From contig KN884522.1 of the NCBI GenBank assembly GCA_000934455.1, positions 68,646 to 102,278 on the forward strand: 33,633 nucleotides of DNA, in the 5' to 3' direction. This stretch comes from Apostichopus parvimensis (taxonomy: Eukaryota; Echinodermata; Holothuroidea; Aspidochirotida; Stichopodidae). A program made the translations under genes and the position numbers. The notes under the pieces were generated by a model. The model was not told where the DNA came from and did no database searches. It worked only from the letters and a program-made list of their open reading frames with translations. Below, piece by piece: positions 21,601 to 27,805 of this stretch. How positions within the stretch are numbered: position 1 is the stretch's first letter; every line of letters begins with the position of its first letter.

Positions 21601-22194
21601 TGCCTTTTTTTGTGACAAAGTAGTAAAATTCTGCCTTTTCGTTGAAAAACATTCAAATACTGGAATTTGTGGTACAGAATGCTCATAGGATTCATCCTGT
21701 CCGAAAGCCTTGAGGTGGTTTAATAGTTTGTATCTTCAAAATCGATGTCCACATGTCCCACTGCCACTAAGGTGTGTGCCCCTCCCGCACCTACCCCCTC
21801 TCCCCACACACCAGTTTGAGCCCTCTTCTGTCACCCCTGCAAACCTTCACCAAAGCTGTCATGGTCATATCACACATGACCTGAGAGACTCGCTTACATA
21901 ACCTTTTCTTGTTCCTTCCATCCAGCCTACAGTCTAAAACATGCCAGAGATCTGGTACGAGCCATCACCCAGAAGGTGAAAGGATCTGGACGGAGGGGTC
22001 TATTTGCGAAGGCGTCCTCTGCTCACGCAATGCATACCAGAGGCAGCTCACCCCAACATCCTTCTCTCCATCTCATCAACACGTCATCCTCCCACCAGAA
22101 CCTGAGAACTGCCGTACACGGTGCGGCTAGTTCACTGAGCGGTAGGGGGAGCATGCTGCCACCACTTCAACCCAAGGGTTTCTTAACGTATTAA
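3559..22194 (+). CDS. Ankyrin-repeat protein gene, 15 exons, 5'-partial (641 codons visible)
   Basis: Exons: 3559-3635, 5251-5300, 6229-6424, 7339-7449, 8552-8602, 10411-10434, 11134-11233, 12400-12520, 14205-14358, 15249-15368, 16394-16689, 17412-17489, 18748-18911, 21016-21132, 21926-22194. Every junction is GT-AG and all phases agree, giving one frame that ends at TAA 22192-22194. The first exon begins mid-codon, so the start lies further 5'. Residues 1-57 are not ankyrin. ANK repeats lie at about 58-145 (TGNTALHMAA at 93), 246-320 (NGSTLLHTAA, GATPLH, GNTPLH), about 340-375, and 435-530 (GNSPLHYAA, CTPLFFA). The last ~85 residues are a basic, Ser-rich tail without repeats. No signal peptide, membrane segment or catalytic motif is visible. 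ANK repeats bind proteins, so a cytosolic or nuclear scaffold is an inference. I do not recognise the family. Confidence 0.85.
3954..4282 (+). mobile_element. MITE-like element family A, copy 1
   Basis: About 330 bp, closely similar over most of its length to the reverse complement of 22218-22597. Both copies end in imperfect inverted repeats of about 24 bp with the shared core CTGCCTATAG (CTGCCCATAG at the left end here). Compared with copy 2 this one lacks about 50 bp near the left end. No coding capacity, so a non-autonomous DNA transposon is inferred. Confidence 0.7.
4640..4924 (+). mobile_element. Possible LINE 3' end remnant
   Basis: The stretch 4655-4730 reads, with breaks, like the tail of a LINE ORF2 (YRTQVYRNSFKYRAAL). 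An A/T-rich 3' region then ends in AATGAATAAATGAAATGAAATG, the same style of ATGAA-type tail seen near 17945. Weak on its own. Confidence 0.35.
5251..5300 (+). CDS. Ankyrin gene exon 2
   Basis: Acceptor TTTGCCAG at 5250, donor GTAAGT at 5301. Enters in phase 0 and leaves after two bases of a Glu codon completed by exon 3. Encodes IFLESQSKNKVLKAGS. Short, but phase and both splice signals fit exactly. Confidence 0.7.
5316..5750 (+). repeat. Minisatellite, ~54-bp unit, about 8 copies
   Basis: Units read roughly TTGATTCGGTTATTACCGTA then AAACAGTAATAGATGTAA with a TTTATCTTAATA spacer. The array begins about 15 bases after the exon 2 donor. Some units carry a 3-base TAG insertion (AGTATTAGTAG), showing internal sub-variants. 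Intronic and non-coding. Confidence 0.9.
6229..6424 (+). CDS. Ankyrin gene exon 3 (first ANK repeats)
   Basis: Acceptor CATTCTTAG at 6228, donor GTAAGT at 6425. One base completes the split Glu codon, then 65 codons follow. It holds a degenerate first repeat (LFFKAAKVGEPDTIQKLV) and the start of a good one (TGNTALHMAARNGHF), which continues without a break into exon 4 (EIALYLLENGAHLD). Confidence 0.9.
6700..7150 (+). mobile_element. LINE 3' fragment (CR1/Jockey-like ORF2 C-terminus and tail)
   Basis: The + strand reads NLWNALPFSIRNSS and FKSSLKTFIFT at about 6745-6835, matching the conserved end of CR1/Jockey-type ORF2 proteins (LWN-LP ... FK--LKT-LF). A GCGC-containing 3' UTR and a terminal AAT microsatellite (7127-7148) follow. 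Severely 5'-truncated. Confidence 0.7.
7339..7449 (+). CDS. Ankyrin gene exon 4
   Basis: Acceptor TTTGATAG at 7338, donor GTAAAG at 7450. 37 codons, phase 0 at both ends. It completes the repeat begun in exon 3 and starts another (GATPFFGAVES). Confidence 0.9.
7450..8551. other. Intron 4, no recognisable element
   Basis: A/T-rich intron sequence. No exon, tandem repeat or transposon end could be identified. The minus-strand open stretch at 8114-8392 has no recognisable motif and is probably chance. Confidence 0.5.
8552..8602 (+). CDS. Ankyrin gene exon 5
   Basis: Acceptor TTCTGGTTTAG at 8551, donor GTAAGT at 8603. 17 codons, phase 0 at both ends: LYRIADDSGNISFSRTL. A second AG six bases downstream would bring an immediate stop, so the first AG is chosen. 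A symmetric exon that could be skipped without a frameshift. Confidence 0.7.
8617..9342 (+). repeat. Minisatellite, ~43-bp unit, about 17 copies
   Basis: Unit approximately ACTTGAAAACTGTGATCTGT then TTAACTTAATTGACCCAACAGGGT. Variant units alternate TTAATTGACC and TTAAGTGTCC. The array begins about 15 bases after the exon 5 donor and fills most of the left half of the intron. Confidence 0.95.
9530..9712 (+). repeat. Tandem duplication, ~85-bp unit, two diverged copies
   Basis: Two successive segments share AACTAGGC, a TATT/CTATGGAAGGTATATCC block, TCTTCAA-CAA-CATTCC, CTCAGTAAT and CTTT-TACCATTG. Intronic, no coding role seen. Confidence 0.7.
9956..10328 (+). mobile_element. MITE-like element family B, copy 1 (TTAA-flanked)
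   Basis: Same ~370-bp sequence as 22791-23162 and, with a deletion, 12535-12877. It starts TTAAAGGCATTGAAGACTCGC and ends GCGAGTCTTTACACCCTGTAA, giving inverted ends of about 17 bp. The right TTAA has mutated to GTAA. TTAA target sites with AGG termini suit Kolobok-type elements (piggyBac also uses TTAA). The class is an inference. Confidence 0.85.
10411..10434 (+). CDS. Ankyrin gene exon 6 (24-bp micro-exon)
   Basis: Acceptor TTTCTTGAATAG at 10410, donor GTGAGT at 10435. Eight codons (GSHENSAQ), phase 0 at both ends, so the flanking exons also join in frame without it. Support is the good splice signals and phase only. Confidence 0.5.
10536..10800 (+). mobile_element. tRNA-derived SINE
   Basis: The head has pol III box A TGGCCGAGTGG (10540-10550) and box B GGTTCGATTCC (10577-10587). 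It resembles a Ser/Leu-type tRNA but does not fold as a complete one. A non-tRNA body of about 200 bp follows, running into a TTA-rich microsatellite tail. Confidence 0.8.
10795..10863 (+). repeat. TTA microsatellite (SINE tail)
   Basis: A run of ATTATT/ATTATG trinucleotides directly after the SINE body, probably the expanded tail of that insertion. Confidence 0.9.
11134..11233 (+). CDS. Ankyrin gene exon 7
   Basis: Acceptor TTCTTTATCAG at 11133, donor GTAAGA at 11234. 33 codons plus one base: LLVEWGTNIWMKNKQSK..., then a basic and acidic stretch. LLVEWGTN resembles the second helix and turn of an ANK repeat. Confidence 0.8.
11860..12320 (+). repeat. Higher-order repeat, ~141-bp unit built from ~40-bp sub-units
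   Basis: Recurring blocks CCATAGCAACCATGACTTTCA, CACAGAGTAGAGGA and ATTTCATAGACCAGGTCAAG recur about every 141 bases at least twice with a partial third copy. It ends about 80 bases before the exon 8 acceptor. Confidence 0.8.
12400..12520 (+). CDS. Ankyrin gene exon 8
   Basis: Acceptor AACTTGCAG at 12399, donor GTAAGA at 12521. Two bases complete a Gly codon, 39 codons follow and two bases start an Arg codon. Encodes YYDHLQMSIPKLMKGDTELL... through FASLRSR. Helical-looking, not a canonical repeat. Confidence 0.85.
12535..12877 (+). mobile_element. MITE-like element family B, copy 2 (TTAA-flanked)
   Basis: The left TTAA is at 12535-12538 and the right at 12874-12877. Same family as 9956-10328, with an internal deletion of about 20-25 bp near the right end and a diverged left end (TTGAAAAATTGCC). 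It begins only 14 bases after the exon 8 donor. Confidence 0.85.
13080..13690 (+). repeat. Degenerate dispersed/tandem repeat related to 11860-12320
   Basis: Phrases such as AAGTCCATAGCAACCATCACATTT, CAGAGTTCAGTTCAAGTC and CAACAATCATGA recur irregularly. These look like decayed copies of the CCATAGCAACCATG repeat. No coding signal. Confidence 0.6.
13690..14204 (+). repeat. 60-bp minisatellite made of copies of an intron-exon junction
   Basis: About nine units, the central ones exactly 60 bp: a TTTATTGTGGTCTGTTTTAT block, TCTCCCTAG, then TTGTATCAATGGAACCTCCC. The last unit runs into the real acceptor of exon 9 (AG at 14203-14204) and its first ~28 coding bases (TTGTATTAATGGAAGCACCC). Copied AG dinucleotides survive at 13726-27, 13780-81, 13900-01, 13960-61 and 14143-44. 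They are lost (AA or AC) at 13840-41, 14020-21 and 14080-81. The open frames seen here on both strands exist only because the unit is a multiple of three. Confidence 0.95.
14205..14358 (+). CDS. Ankyrin gene exon 9 (two ANK repeats)
   Basis: Acceptor TTATCTTCCCTAG at 14204, donor GTACTT at 14359 (weak). One base completes the Arg codon, then 51 codons. NGSTLLHTAAYFGAISVVKVLL and GATPLHRAKDRETIK are textbook ANK repeats, the second continuing into exon 10 (ELIEAGANLN). The start is fixed by phase from exon 8. Using an upstream decoy AG would add CINGTSL and a stop. Confidence 0.92.
14359..15248. other. Intron 9, nothing recognisable
   Basis: No exon, repeat array or transposon terminus was found. 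A purine-rich stretch near 14720-14755 is the only compositional feature. Confidence 0.5.
15249..15368 (+). CDS. Ankyrin gene exon 10
   Basis: Acceptor TTTGACAG at 15248, donor GTGAGA at 15369. Exactly 40 codons, phase 0 at both ends. Completes one ANK repeat (ELIEAGANLNAEDAE) and opens the next (GNTPLHVKCYG). Confidence 0.92.
15557..15637. repeat. ~80-bp near-perfect palindrome
   Basis: Two arms of about 40 bases centred on CAGGCCTG (15593-15600). The left arm contains ATAGCTTAATTTAAATAG and the right its exact reverse complement. The only mismatch seen is one extra T beside the centre. Intronic, able to extrude as a cruciform or fold as an RNA hairpin. Confidence 0.95.
16394..16689 (+). 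CDS. Ankyrin gene exon 11 (largest internal exon)
   Basis: Acceptor GTTTGACAG at 16393, donor GTATGC at 16690. 98 codons plus two bases. Contains ELMAIHCCAMQGRVDALELL (an ANK repeat with I for P-L), then a non-canonical stretch with SALTSEDAKSPPSLPHLALA and CGKWLVEKGFDF. GC-richer than the introns around it. Confidence 0.92.
17001..17350 (+). mobile_element. tRNA-derived SINE, family 2, plus-strand copy
   Basis: Box B GGTTCAAATCC (17054-17064) with a degraded box A at about 17013-17030. The body contains TCCTTGGGCAAGGCACTTTA and ATAAATGGGGACTTGCGAGG. The element is clearly homologous over its whole length to the reverse complement of 19207-19578. Lies in intron 11 of the ankyrin gene. Confidence 0.85.
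17412..17489 (+). CDS. Ankyrin gene exon 12
   Basis: Acceptor GTTTTCGTTAG at 17411, donor GTATGT at 17490. One base completes Ser, 25 codons follow and two bases open another Ser. Encodes LDVMRFLFEHGADLDQRYSGGN, the end of one ANK repeat and the turn of the next. Confidence 0.9.
17890..17962 (+). mobile_element. LINE 3' tail fragment, plus strand
   Basis: The segment with TGTTGTGATAGAACAAAAAT and an AATGAAATGAAATGA end is nearly identical to the reverse complement of 18138-18200. The two tails of one LINE family point towards each other. Confidence 0.6.
18138..18610 (-). mobile_element. LINE 3' fragment, minus strand (ORF2 C-terminus and tail)
   Basis: Minus-strand reading at 18608-18420 gives SYIHADNTRQADYQLHPRQ and RAIALWNPLPFTLK, matching the conserved end of CR1/Jockey-like ORF2 proteins (NTR-----LP, LWN-LP--IK). 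The 3' UTR continues leftwards to a tail ending near 18138. 5'-truncated. Confidence 0.7.
18748..18911 (+). CDS. Ankyrin gene exon 13
   Basis: Acceptor GGTTATGTAG at 18747 (poor pyrimidine tract), donor GTGAGT at 18912. One base completes Ser, then 54 codons and one base. With exon 12 it forms GNSPLHYAAGMTGPTDVLNLL, then VEYGADVDAINEDHCTPLFF, two clear ANK repeats. At 164 bp, skipping it would shift the frame. Confidence 0.92.
19207..19578 (-). mobile_element. tRNA-derived SINE, family 2, minus-strand copy
   Basis: Reverse complement begins GGGGCGTTGTGGTCAAGTGG, with box A TGGTCAAGTGG and a box B-like GGTTCGAGCCT about 40 bases on, then the body shared with 17001-17350. Complete head to tail and better preserved than the plus-strand copy. 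Lies in intron 13. Confidence 0.9.
19579..20360. other. Intron 13 segment, nothing recognisable
   Basis: No exon or transposon end identified between the minus-strand SINE and the LINE fragment. Confidence 0.5.
20361..21008 (+). mobile_element. LINE 3' fragment (CR1/Jockey-like), pseudogenic
   Basis: From 20396 the + strand reads like the end of an ORF2 reverse transcriptase: KLDFLNSLLFGLPDSTIQKL, QKIQNTAARIV, then LPISYRIKYKLLLLTF, RTLRSS, KTYGYRGFEYSGS and FKSLLKTHFF. Two in-frame TAG codons stand where Trp is normally conserved (in H-W-LP at about 20600 and L-W-N at about 20815), both explicable as TGG to TAG changes. A 3' UTR with AAAGCGCCTCGAGCTG and CACTATATAAGT, then a TTA microsatellite, runs up to the acceptor of exon 14. 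Confidence 0.85.
21016..21132 (+). CDS. Ankyrin gene exon 14
   Basis: Acceptor ATTATTCACCTAG at 21015, donor GTATAA at 21133 (weak after +4). Two bases complete Gly, then 38 codons and one base. Encodes GANVRHKNFQGLTAFDCI, the final ANK turn, then an acidic DYDEWLECGCFTDEIKARLK. Its upstream intron end is the tail of a LINE insertion. Confidence 0.9.
21376..21456 (+). mobile_element. tRNA-like SINE head or tRNA pseudogene
   Basis: Box A TAGCTCACTGG (21383-21393) and box B GGTTTGAATCC (21420-21430), followed by a T-run that could end pol III transcription. No complete cloverleaf. Confidence 0.5.
21926..22194 (+). CDS. Ankyrin gene exon 15, terminal coding exon
   Basis: Acceptor TTCCATCCAG at 21925. 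Two bases complete Ala, then 88 codons and TAA at 22192-22194. It starts with a basic segment (YSLKHARDLVRAITQKVKG, GRRGLFAKA) and continues as a Ser/His-rich, low-complexity tail. The start is fixed by phase from exon 14. Confidence 0.9.
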
Positions 22195-22217
22195 AACATC
22201 AAATGGAAAAAACAAGA

Positions 22218-22597
22218 CATTACGATCTTCCCTGCCTATAGCAAATACCACCCTGAATCCCCTGTTTTGGGCCAAAAACAGTTGAGATTGAATATCTACC
22301 TGAGTTGGGTAAATGCTAGCCATACTCAAGGCTCCTCTGCACAAATTCATGATAAAACACACAGTGTACTATTTCAGTGGTCAAGCCAGAATTTGTCTTC
22401 ACACAGGAAAGTAGTGCTGTCCGTTAGAGTGCTTGTGTTTACAATCATACTGGTGACTGGTCAATGAATTAGGTGTGCTCAAGGATGACTCCTAAGAGCA
22501 GTACTTGGGGTAGGTTATGCTATCAAAGTAACAAATTATTAATGCTAGAGTGAATTTGAGGTGGACAGTTTTTCTATAGGCAGCGTTGACTGTTATG
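22218..22597 (-). mobile_element. MITE-like element family A, copy 2
   Basis: About 380 bp, inverted relative to 3954-4282. Ends CATTACGATCTTCCCTGCC... and ...CTATAGGCAG are imperfect inverted repeats, about 18 of 24 positions agreeing. It begins 23 bases after the ankyrin stop codon, so it would lie in the 3' UTR unless polyadenylation is very early. Confidence 0.75.
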
Positions 22598-22790
22598 GAC
22601 ATGTTTACATCAATCTGATAGGTAGGGCTAAAAGGAGAGGGGTGTGGTGAGGGGAGCTGGAAGAAAGTGTTCTGCACATGATTTTATTTAATCCCCACAC
22701 CCTCTCCTTCCCCTGGTTCCTCTCATACATTCCCTTGACCAGTTCATGTTGATATAATAGCCACTGTCCATTTGTTGGTGGCATCTTTGA

Positions 22791-23162
22791 TTAAAGGCAT
22801 TGAAGACTCGCCCCAAACCGCGTGCGGCCATCTGAAAAAGTTAACTTTCTGTCGCTTGCAAGTGACGTTTTGTTCGTGTCGCTACAAATTGCAGACAGTA
22901 ATGAAACGTGATACCTTAATTGTTATCTTTAGCTGGACCTGAGATGTCCACCGCTGTATCGTTTGTTTACTGTGCTGTGGGTATTGACCGCAGCTGTATG
23001 TACTGACTGTACAGTAGTGTCTAATTACAGACGGTAGAAAGCTGTGTGTTTATTTTCTGGGATCGATGGTGGTGTTTAACACTTCTGTTACACCTCATTC
23101 GAAACTAGGTCAAATTACCGGCATTAGACGTTTCTTTTTGCGCGAGTCTTCACACCCTTTAA
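22791..23162 (+). mobile_element. MITE-like element family B, copy 3 (best preserved)
   Basis: Flanked by intact TTAA on both sides (22791-22794 and 23159-23162). Left end AGGCATTGAAGACTCGC and right end GCGAGTCTTCACACCCT are inverted repeats. No open frame of note. Same orientation as copies 1 and 2. Confidence 0.9.
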
Positions 23163-25950
23163 GTCAATGAAATGCACAGCGCTTGTATATTCATGCCACT
23201 GTATAGAAAGGATAATGTTTCCTACTGACTGATACGATATGACTCTGAGGCTTAAATGCTGATTGCAGTAATAAAACTATATTCAGCTTTTCCTGAACCA
23301 ACAAAACGCAAGAAGCTTGTATTGCTAGTGCAACAAATAAAACTTACCTAAATTTGATATATTTTATGAAACATGGGAGGAATTGTTTTTTTTTCCTTTT
23401 TTATGCCGTTCGTTACTCAGTGTGTCTGAGGAACACATAAACCGTCGGTAATAGTGTGGAAAGGTTATCTTCGTAGTATCTCTCATGTCAGAATTTCATA
23501 GATTTCACCCATCTGGCCTGGTCCAATGCAGATCATTAGCATGATGAATCAAGGTGTCACATCAAATAGTGAAGTTAATGTAAAAAAGTTGGAATGACTT
23601 ATCTGGGTTATTGCTATTGCAAATTGTTATGCAAGTGCAAATATGAATAGTTTTATACTGTTCACATGAACCATCATAATTTATAAGAGACAAGGTCAGA
23701 AGCTTCATATACAAATTTTGAATGCTAGAATATTCCCCCGATAATTATATCTACTTTCCCAATTTTCTGTTCATGTGTGATTAACATTTACCATGACAAA
23801 ATGAGTCCAGACAATGAAATTTAGGAAAATCAATGTACCTTTAATTAGTTGCTAGGCAACCTTCATGTTGGTGCCAAAATCTACAAGGGTGTCTATAATC
23901 GATTTATCATTTAATTGCCGTCTTATCTTGATAAATGTTTTTTTAAGGTTTGGCAAAAGCACCAACCATTCTGCATTTACCAAGCTAGCCCCCCCCCCCC
24001 TCTCATTTGATGGCCTCTATTCAATCTGTAAATATAATTTGTCAAAACAACATGGATGCAACACCTTGTGTATTAGTCTAAGTACTATGAAACCATTTTA
24101 TATGACCAAGTGTTGCCAGATAGAAATGACTTTGTACATTTATGGTTTTTAATTTAATTTTCTCCTTGCTATTTGTTGTTGTTGTAAATACTGTGTGTTC
24201 TATTGTAGTATATTTTTGTACAGAAAAGTGTAAGTTGCTTTTGTATTTTCAGCATAAAGAAACAAAATGAAACTTTATTTTCTTAAAGATGTCCTTAATA
24301 ATTCCATCCACTTTTAAGCTTTGGGAAAGTTTCATTGTTCCTGAATTTTGTAGTGCATTACATTTGAAATTTCTATTGTACATTACAAGTTTATTGTCCA
24401 AGAAATAAAGACATTTTTTTTTAAAATTTGTTCATCTGTTTTTGCTTTCTTTTAAGATCTGTGTTGTTTTCCAGATGTTACCCAGTGCATATTACACAGT
24501 AATTACCAAGGAAGGCATTGGCCCCCATATAACACTATGTGGTACGTCCCCAAGTGGAGCAACTTTTCCCAATAGTTTGTTCCCCCCTACCCTTCAAACT
24601 GAAGAAATAACCAAGTTATATCTAACAATACAAAAGTATGCTCAAAATTCTCAACCTCTCATTTCTACTCCATTTTAGCTGTAAGGTTTGTGGAAAACCT
24701 CTCATACATTTACTTCCAAGTGAAAATCCCCTAGTGGAATAACAACAAGATTCCCCTCCCCCCCTCCCCCAACACACACACTTTTGTCAGCCCCCTCTAC
24801 TCCTAGTCCATAGTTTACCTCATTTTTTTTCATAGAAATATCATCATTTGCCTCGGTCACTTTTGCCAAGTAAGGTCCGCTTTGAATTCTCTCCTCCCTT
24901 TTCACTCCAATTCTTACAAAGGTCGGGAATTGTAACCGATCATTCACTAAATATATTTAAGAAGCCTACCAATGTTAGCATTTATCTTTGTGTTGGATCA
25001 TTGTTAGCACGAATATGATCTTGATTCAATCATAAAGCAGGGTAAATGGTTAGTAACATGAAAGGGAGATTTCGGCCGGTAGTTGGTAGTAGTATTTACC
25101 TTGACTTGAAGAATATTCCACACTGTTAAAAGTAACATGTACCTAAATCGAGCTGATAAGTTGAATGAATGTAACCTAAACTTTGACCGGCTACATATGG
25201 TGGTGGTTGTAGTGATGTGCCGAGGGTAGACTGAGGGAATGGACATGCTTTTGCTCCTTTTACCATTGCAATCGCTTGTCTGTTGCAATTACTACAACGA
25301 AAGTGCGATACGGGATATGAATTAGTAGTTATTAACGCTTACGAGAGTGCATTGTTATGGTTATTAAGCTACACCGTAATAAAAATGCCTATATTTCAGA
25401 CGTGTAATTCTCCACTAAAATGGACTTAGAATGAAGTTTGTTAAGAGTTTCCTAGGTAAAGACGTTTTATAAACGGTATCGTGAACTTCGATATTCTTTT
25501 TAGGTACAGAAATGAAAACTCTATGCAATTTTATTCTACATACAAAATGTATGGTAGGCCTCTCTCACGAGAGTGTACAAATTTATAACATTAGGTTCAA
25601 TAGTGTTCAACTTTAGGAACCGGTAAGTCCCGAAAAAGGGAAATATATATTACGGAGGATGATACATGCCATATGTATATTTACAATTGTTGTCAGAACG
25701 CTTTACACACATCGAAACTGACGGGTAATACACCCCCGAATTTATGTGCCCAAAACAAACTTCATATGAACGCCAATTGTGTTTAAGTTGACAAACGTGA
25801 GTGGGATGCTAATGGCAATCAAGGGAGCTACGTGTTGAGGAGACAGAGACTGTACGAAATTTATTGTTTACACTACTAGTCACGTCAGTGTTGTTTTATC
25901 TCTCGGCGCGGCGCAAGCTCATGATTTAGTTTCTTGTCGTCTCAATGTTG
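23163..25950. other. Intergenic / 3' flank of the ankyrin gene
   Basis: No convincing gene. AATAAA hexamers at 23270-23275, 23336-23341 and 24404-24409 are candidate polyadenylation signals for the ankyrin transcript. The open stretches at 23865-24152, 24702-24947 and 25004-25288 have no protein motif. The right part, from about 25890, is locally richer in CG dinucleotides and leads into the archaemetzincin 5' end. Confidence 0.5.
24404..24409 (+). promoter_or_regulatory. Candidate polyadenylation signal
   Basis: AATAAA followed within 10 bases by a T-run. One of three hexamers downstream of the ankyrin stop. Which one is used cannot be told from sequence. Confidence 0.25.
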
Positions 25951-25994
25951 GTATCTACATGCTATTCTTACTAGGTCTTTTAATATTATTTTCA

Positions 25995-26034
25995 GTCGCA
26001 GGTTACAAGAAAATGTTGTAAGATTTTAGAAATG
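25995..26034 (+). other. Candidate 5' exon of the archaemetzincin gene, ending in ATG
   Basis: Acceptor-like TTATTTTCAG at about 25994 and a perfect donor GTAAGT at 26035, directly after GAAATG (ATG 26032-26034, purine at -3). It may also be the end of a longer first exon. Joined to 27808 it would give M-ALFVQRRR in frame. Tentative. Confidence 0.35.
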
Positions 26035-26040
26035 GTAAGT

Positions 26041-27805
26041 ATGCATAAATCTGGCAGTCTACTAAGGAATTTCGAACAAGGTTTACATATGTTACACGCA
26101 AAGAACTAAAATACATTCTGTGTAGCCTAACAAAGAGTCACTCAATACGTGTGGATCGTGCAGCCAAACTTAGGCCTACGCTATTGCGTATTTTTTGTAT
26201 AACCATGGAGCCATGGTCTAACATGTACAAAGATACAAAGCATTCTACAGTGAATACATAAATTTATAGAGTGTGAATAGAAACTAGTATTTGGCCAGCA
26301 GACTAACTCTACCTGTTGACCACACAACATGTTAACGAACGTGTGTTTCTTTCAAGCTCCCATGCAAGTTCTTAGCCCTTGTTGGGAACCACGCCTTTCA
26401 AGGCTAACTATTGTACTTAAGTTGAACTTAGTTGTAGCCTAGAAGCTATAGTGTGTAGCCATGCATGTCGTTAGACTTTAGAGAATTGAACTAGGGCTAG
26501 GTGTTTGTATAATGTTATGACAAACTCGTTAAGGATGTTTTTCTGCTGAATGGGATCAAACAAAGTAAGTACTATGTACAAGCTAACACATAACTAACGT
26601 AATAGTGATGATTTAGACATACTGTAGCTTTGCAAATGTACATTGTCCTTTGGCTTCAGTTTTGTGTAAAACACATTGGGAGACTTGCTAGTTGACATAC
26701 CATTGCTATGAGAAAATCATGAAATTTCCCAAAACAGGCATATTAGTCCAGTCATCATAATAGATTTTTATTCTGCAATATAATGTTTGTCTACATTTTC
26801 AGGTTTTGTTCTACAAGGGGAGAGAGCAAAAAACTTGTGTGTTTTTCCATCTTGTCAAAAGCCCAAACTGGAGGTTATATCTTTGTGTGTTTTCACTCTC
26901 TCTCTCCGTTTGTTGTTTCATATTTAGACGTATTTGTATTTTGTAAAGGGGTGTTCATGTTTAAAAGCTACTCCAAGCCTCTTGTGGGCACTCCCCAGTT
27001 TCTTTAAAATTATCCTGTTCTGTGTATTATCATGTGGTTTATATTTCAAAAGTGACTGAAATCATGTTCTTTGAAGGAATGAAAAGTGAAGATTTGTGGT
27101 CAATATATAAACGCTTTATTTCGTAACAACGGTTTCATAGTCATGTTTTAACATGTATTACTTTACATGTACTTTAACAGGTATTGTAACATGTACTGAA
27201 CTACTACTATACATCTCTAGCCTAATATTACAACATTACACCAAGATACATGTACATATACACAGTACAGTGTTCAAGTTTCTACTTTTATAAGGAAGCA
27301 AATGACCAGTGGAATACAGTAAATTAGTATTTACTGTAGGTACTATGGTTTGGGTTTTGAGAAGTTAGTACTGAGTACTTTAGCTTGTTTTTCACCTTCT
27401 GCTAGTCTTTAATTTCTCATGTCGACAAGCATACATGTATTTTTGCCTTGGTAATGGATAATATCTAGTTATATGCTGTGATGATAATCCTTACTAGCAA
27501 CTAATGTCTCAATAATTCGTTTGTGACAAAACCAAATGATTAATAGCACTTGTCGTTGATTAAAAGTGTACAGTGTAGTGTGCAAATCTCTCGACTAGTA
27601 GCGGTTTGAAACTGATTCCTGTGAGCACTGCTTTTATGCTGGATGTTGCATGCCTAATAGTTGGAGACCTCTTAAGGTACTATGCATTTTTTTATCGAGT
27701 AACTCAATCAATCAATCAATCACTCCATGTTGCCATATATATATATATTTAACTTGAATACAATAAATAATTAACCTCTGGGATATTTTTTTCTTTCATT
27801 TTCAG
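26041..27805. other. Probable 5' intron of the archaemetzincin gene
   Basis: No convincing exon. The open stretch at 26783-27007 follows a TTTTCAG but has no recognisable motif. There are ACATGT-rich sequence at 27140-27260, an (ATCA)n run near 27705 and a TA repeat near 27738. Confidence 0.45.

Noticed and set aside
25004..25288. Minus-strand frame at 25004-25288 as a small gene
   Set aside because: No recognisable domain, no splice or start context, and A/T-rich composition like the flanks.
26783..27007. Coding exon of the archaemetzincin gene after TTTTCAG
   Set aside because: The frame reads as hydrophobic, Cys/Phe-rich low-complexity sequence without family motifs. No donor gives a sensible join to 27806.
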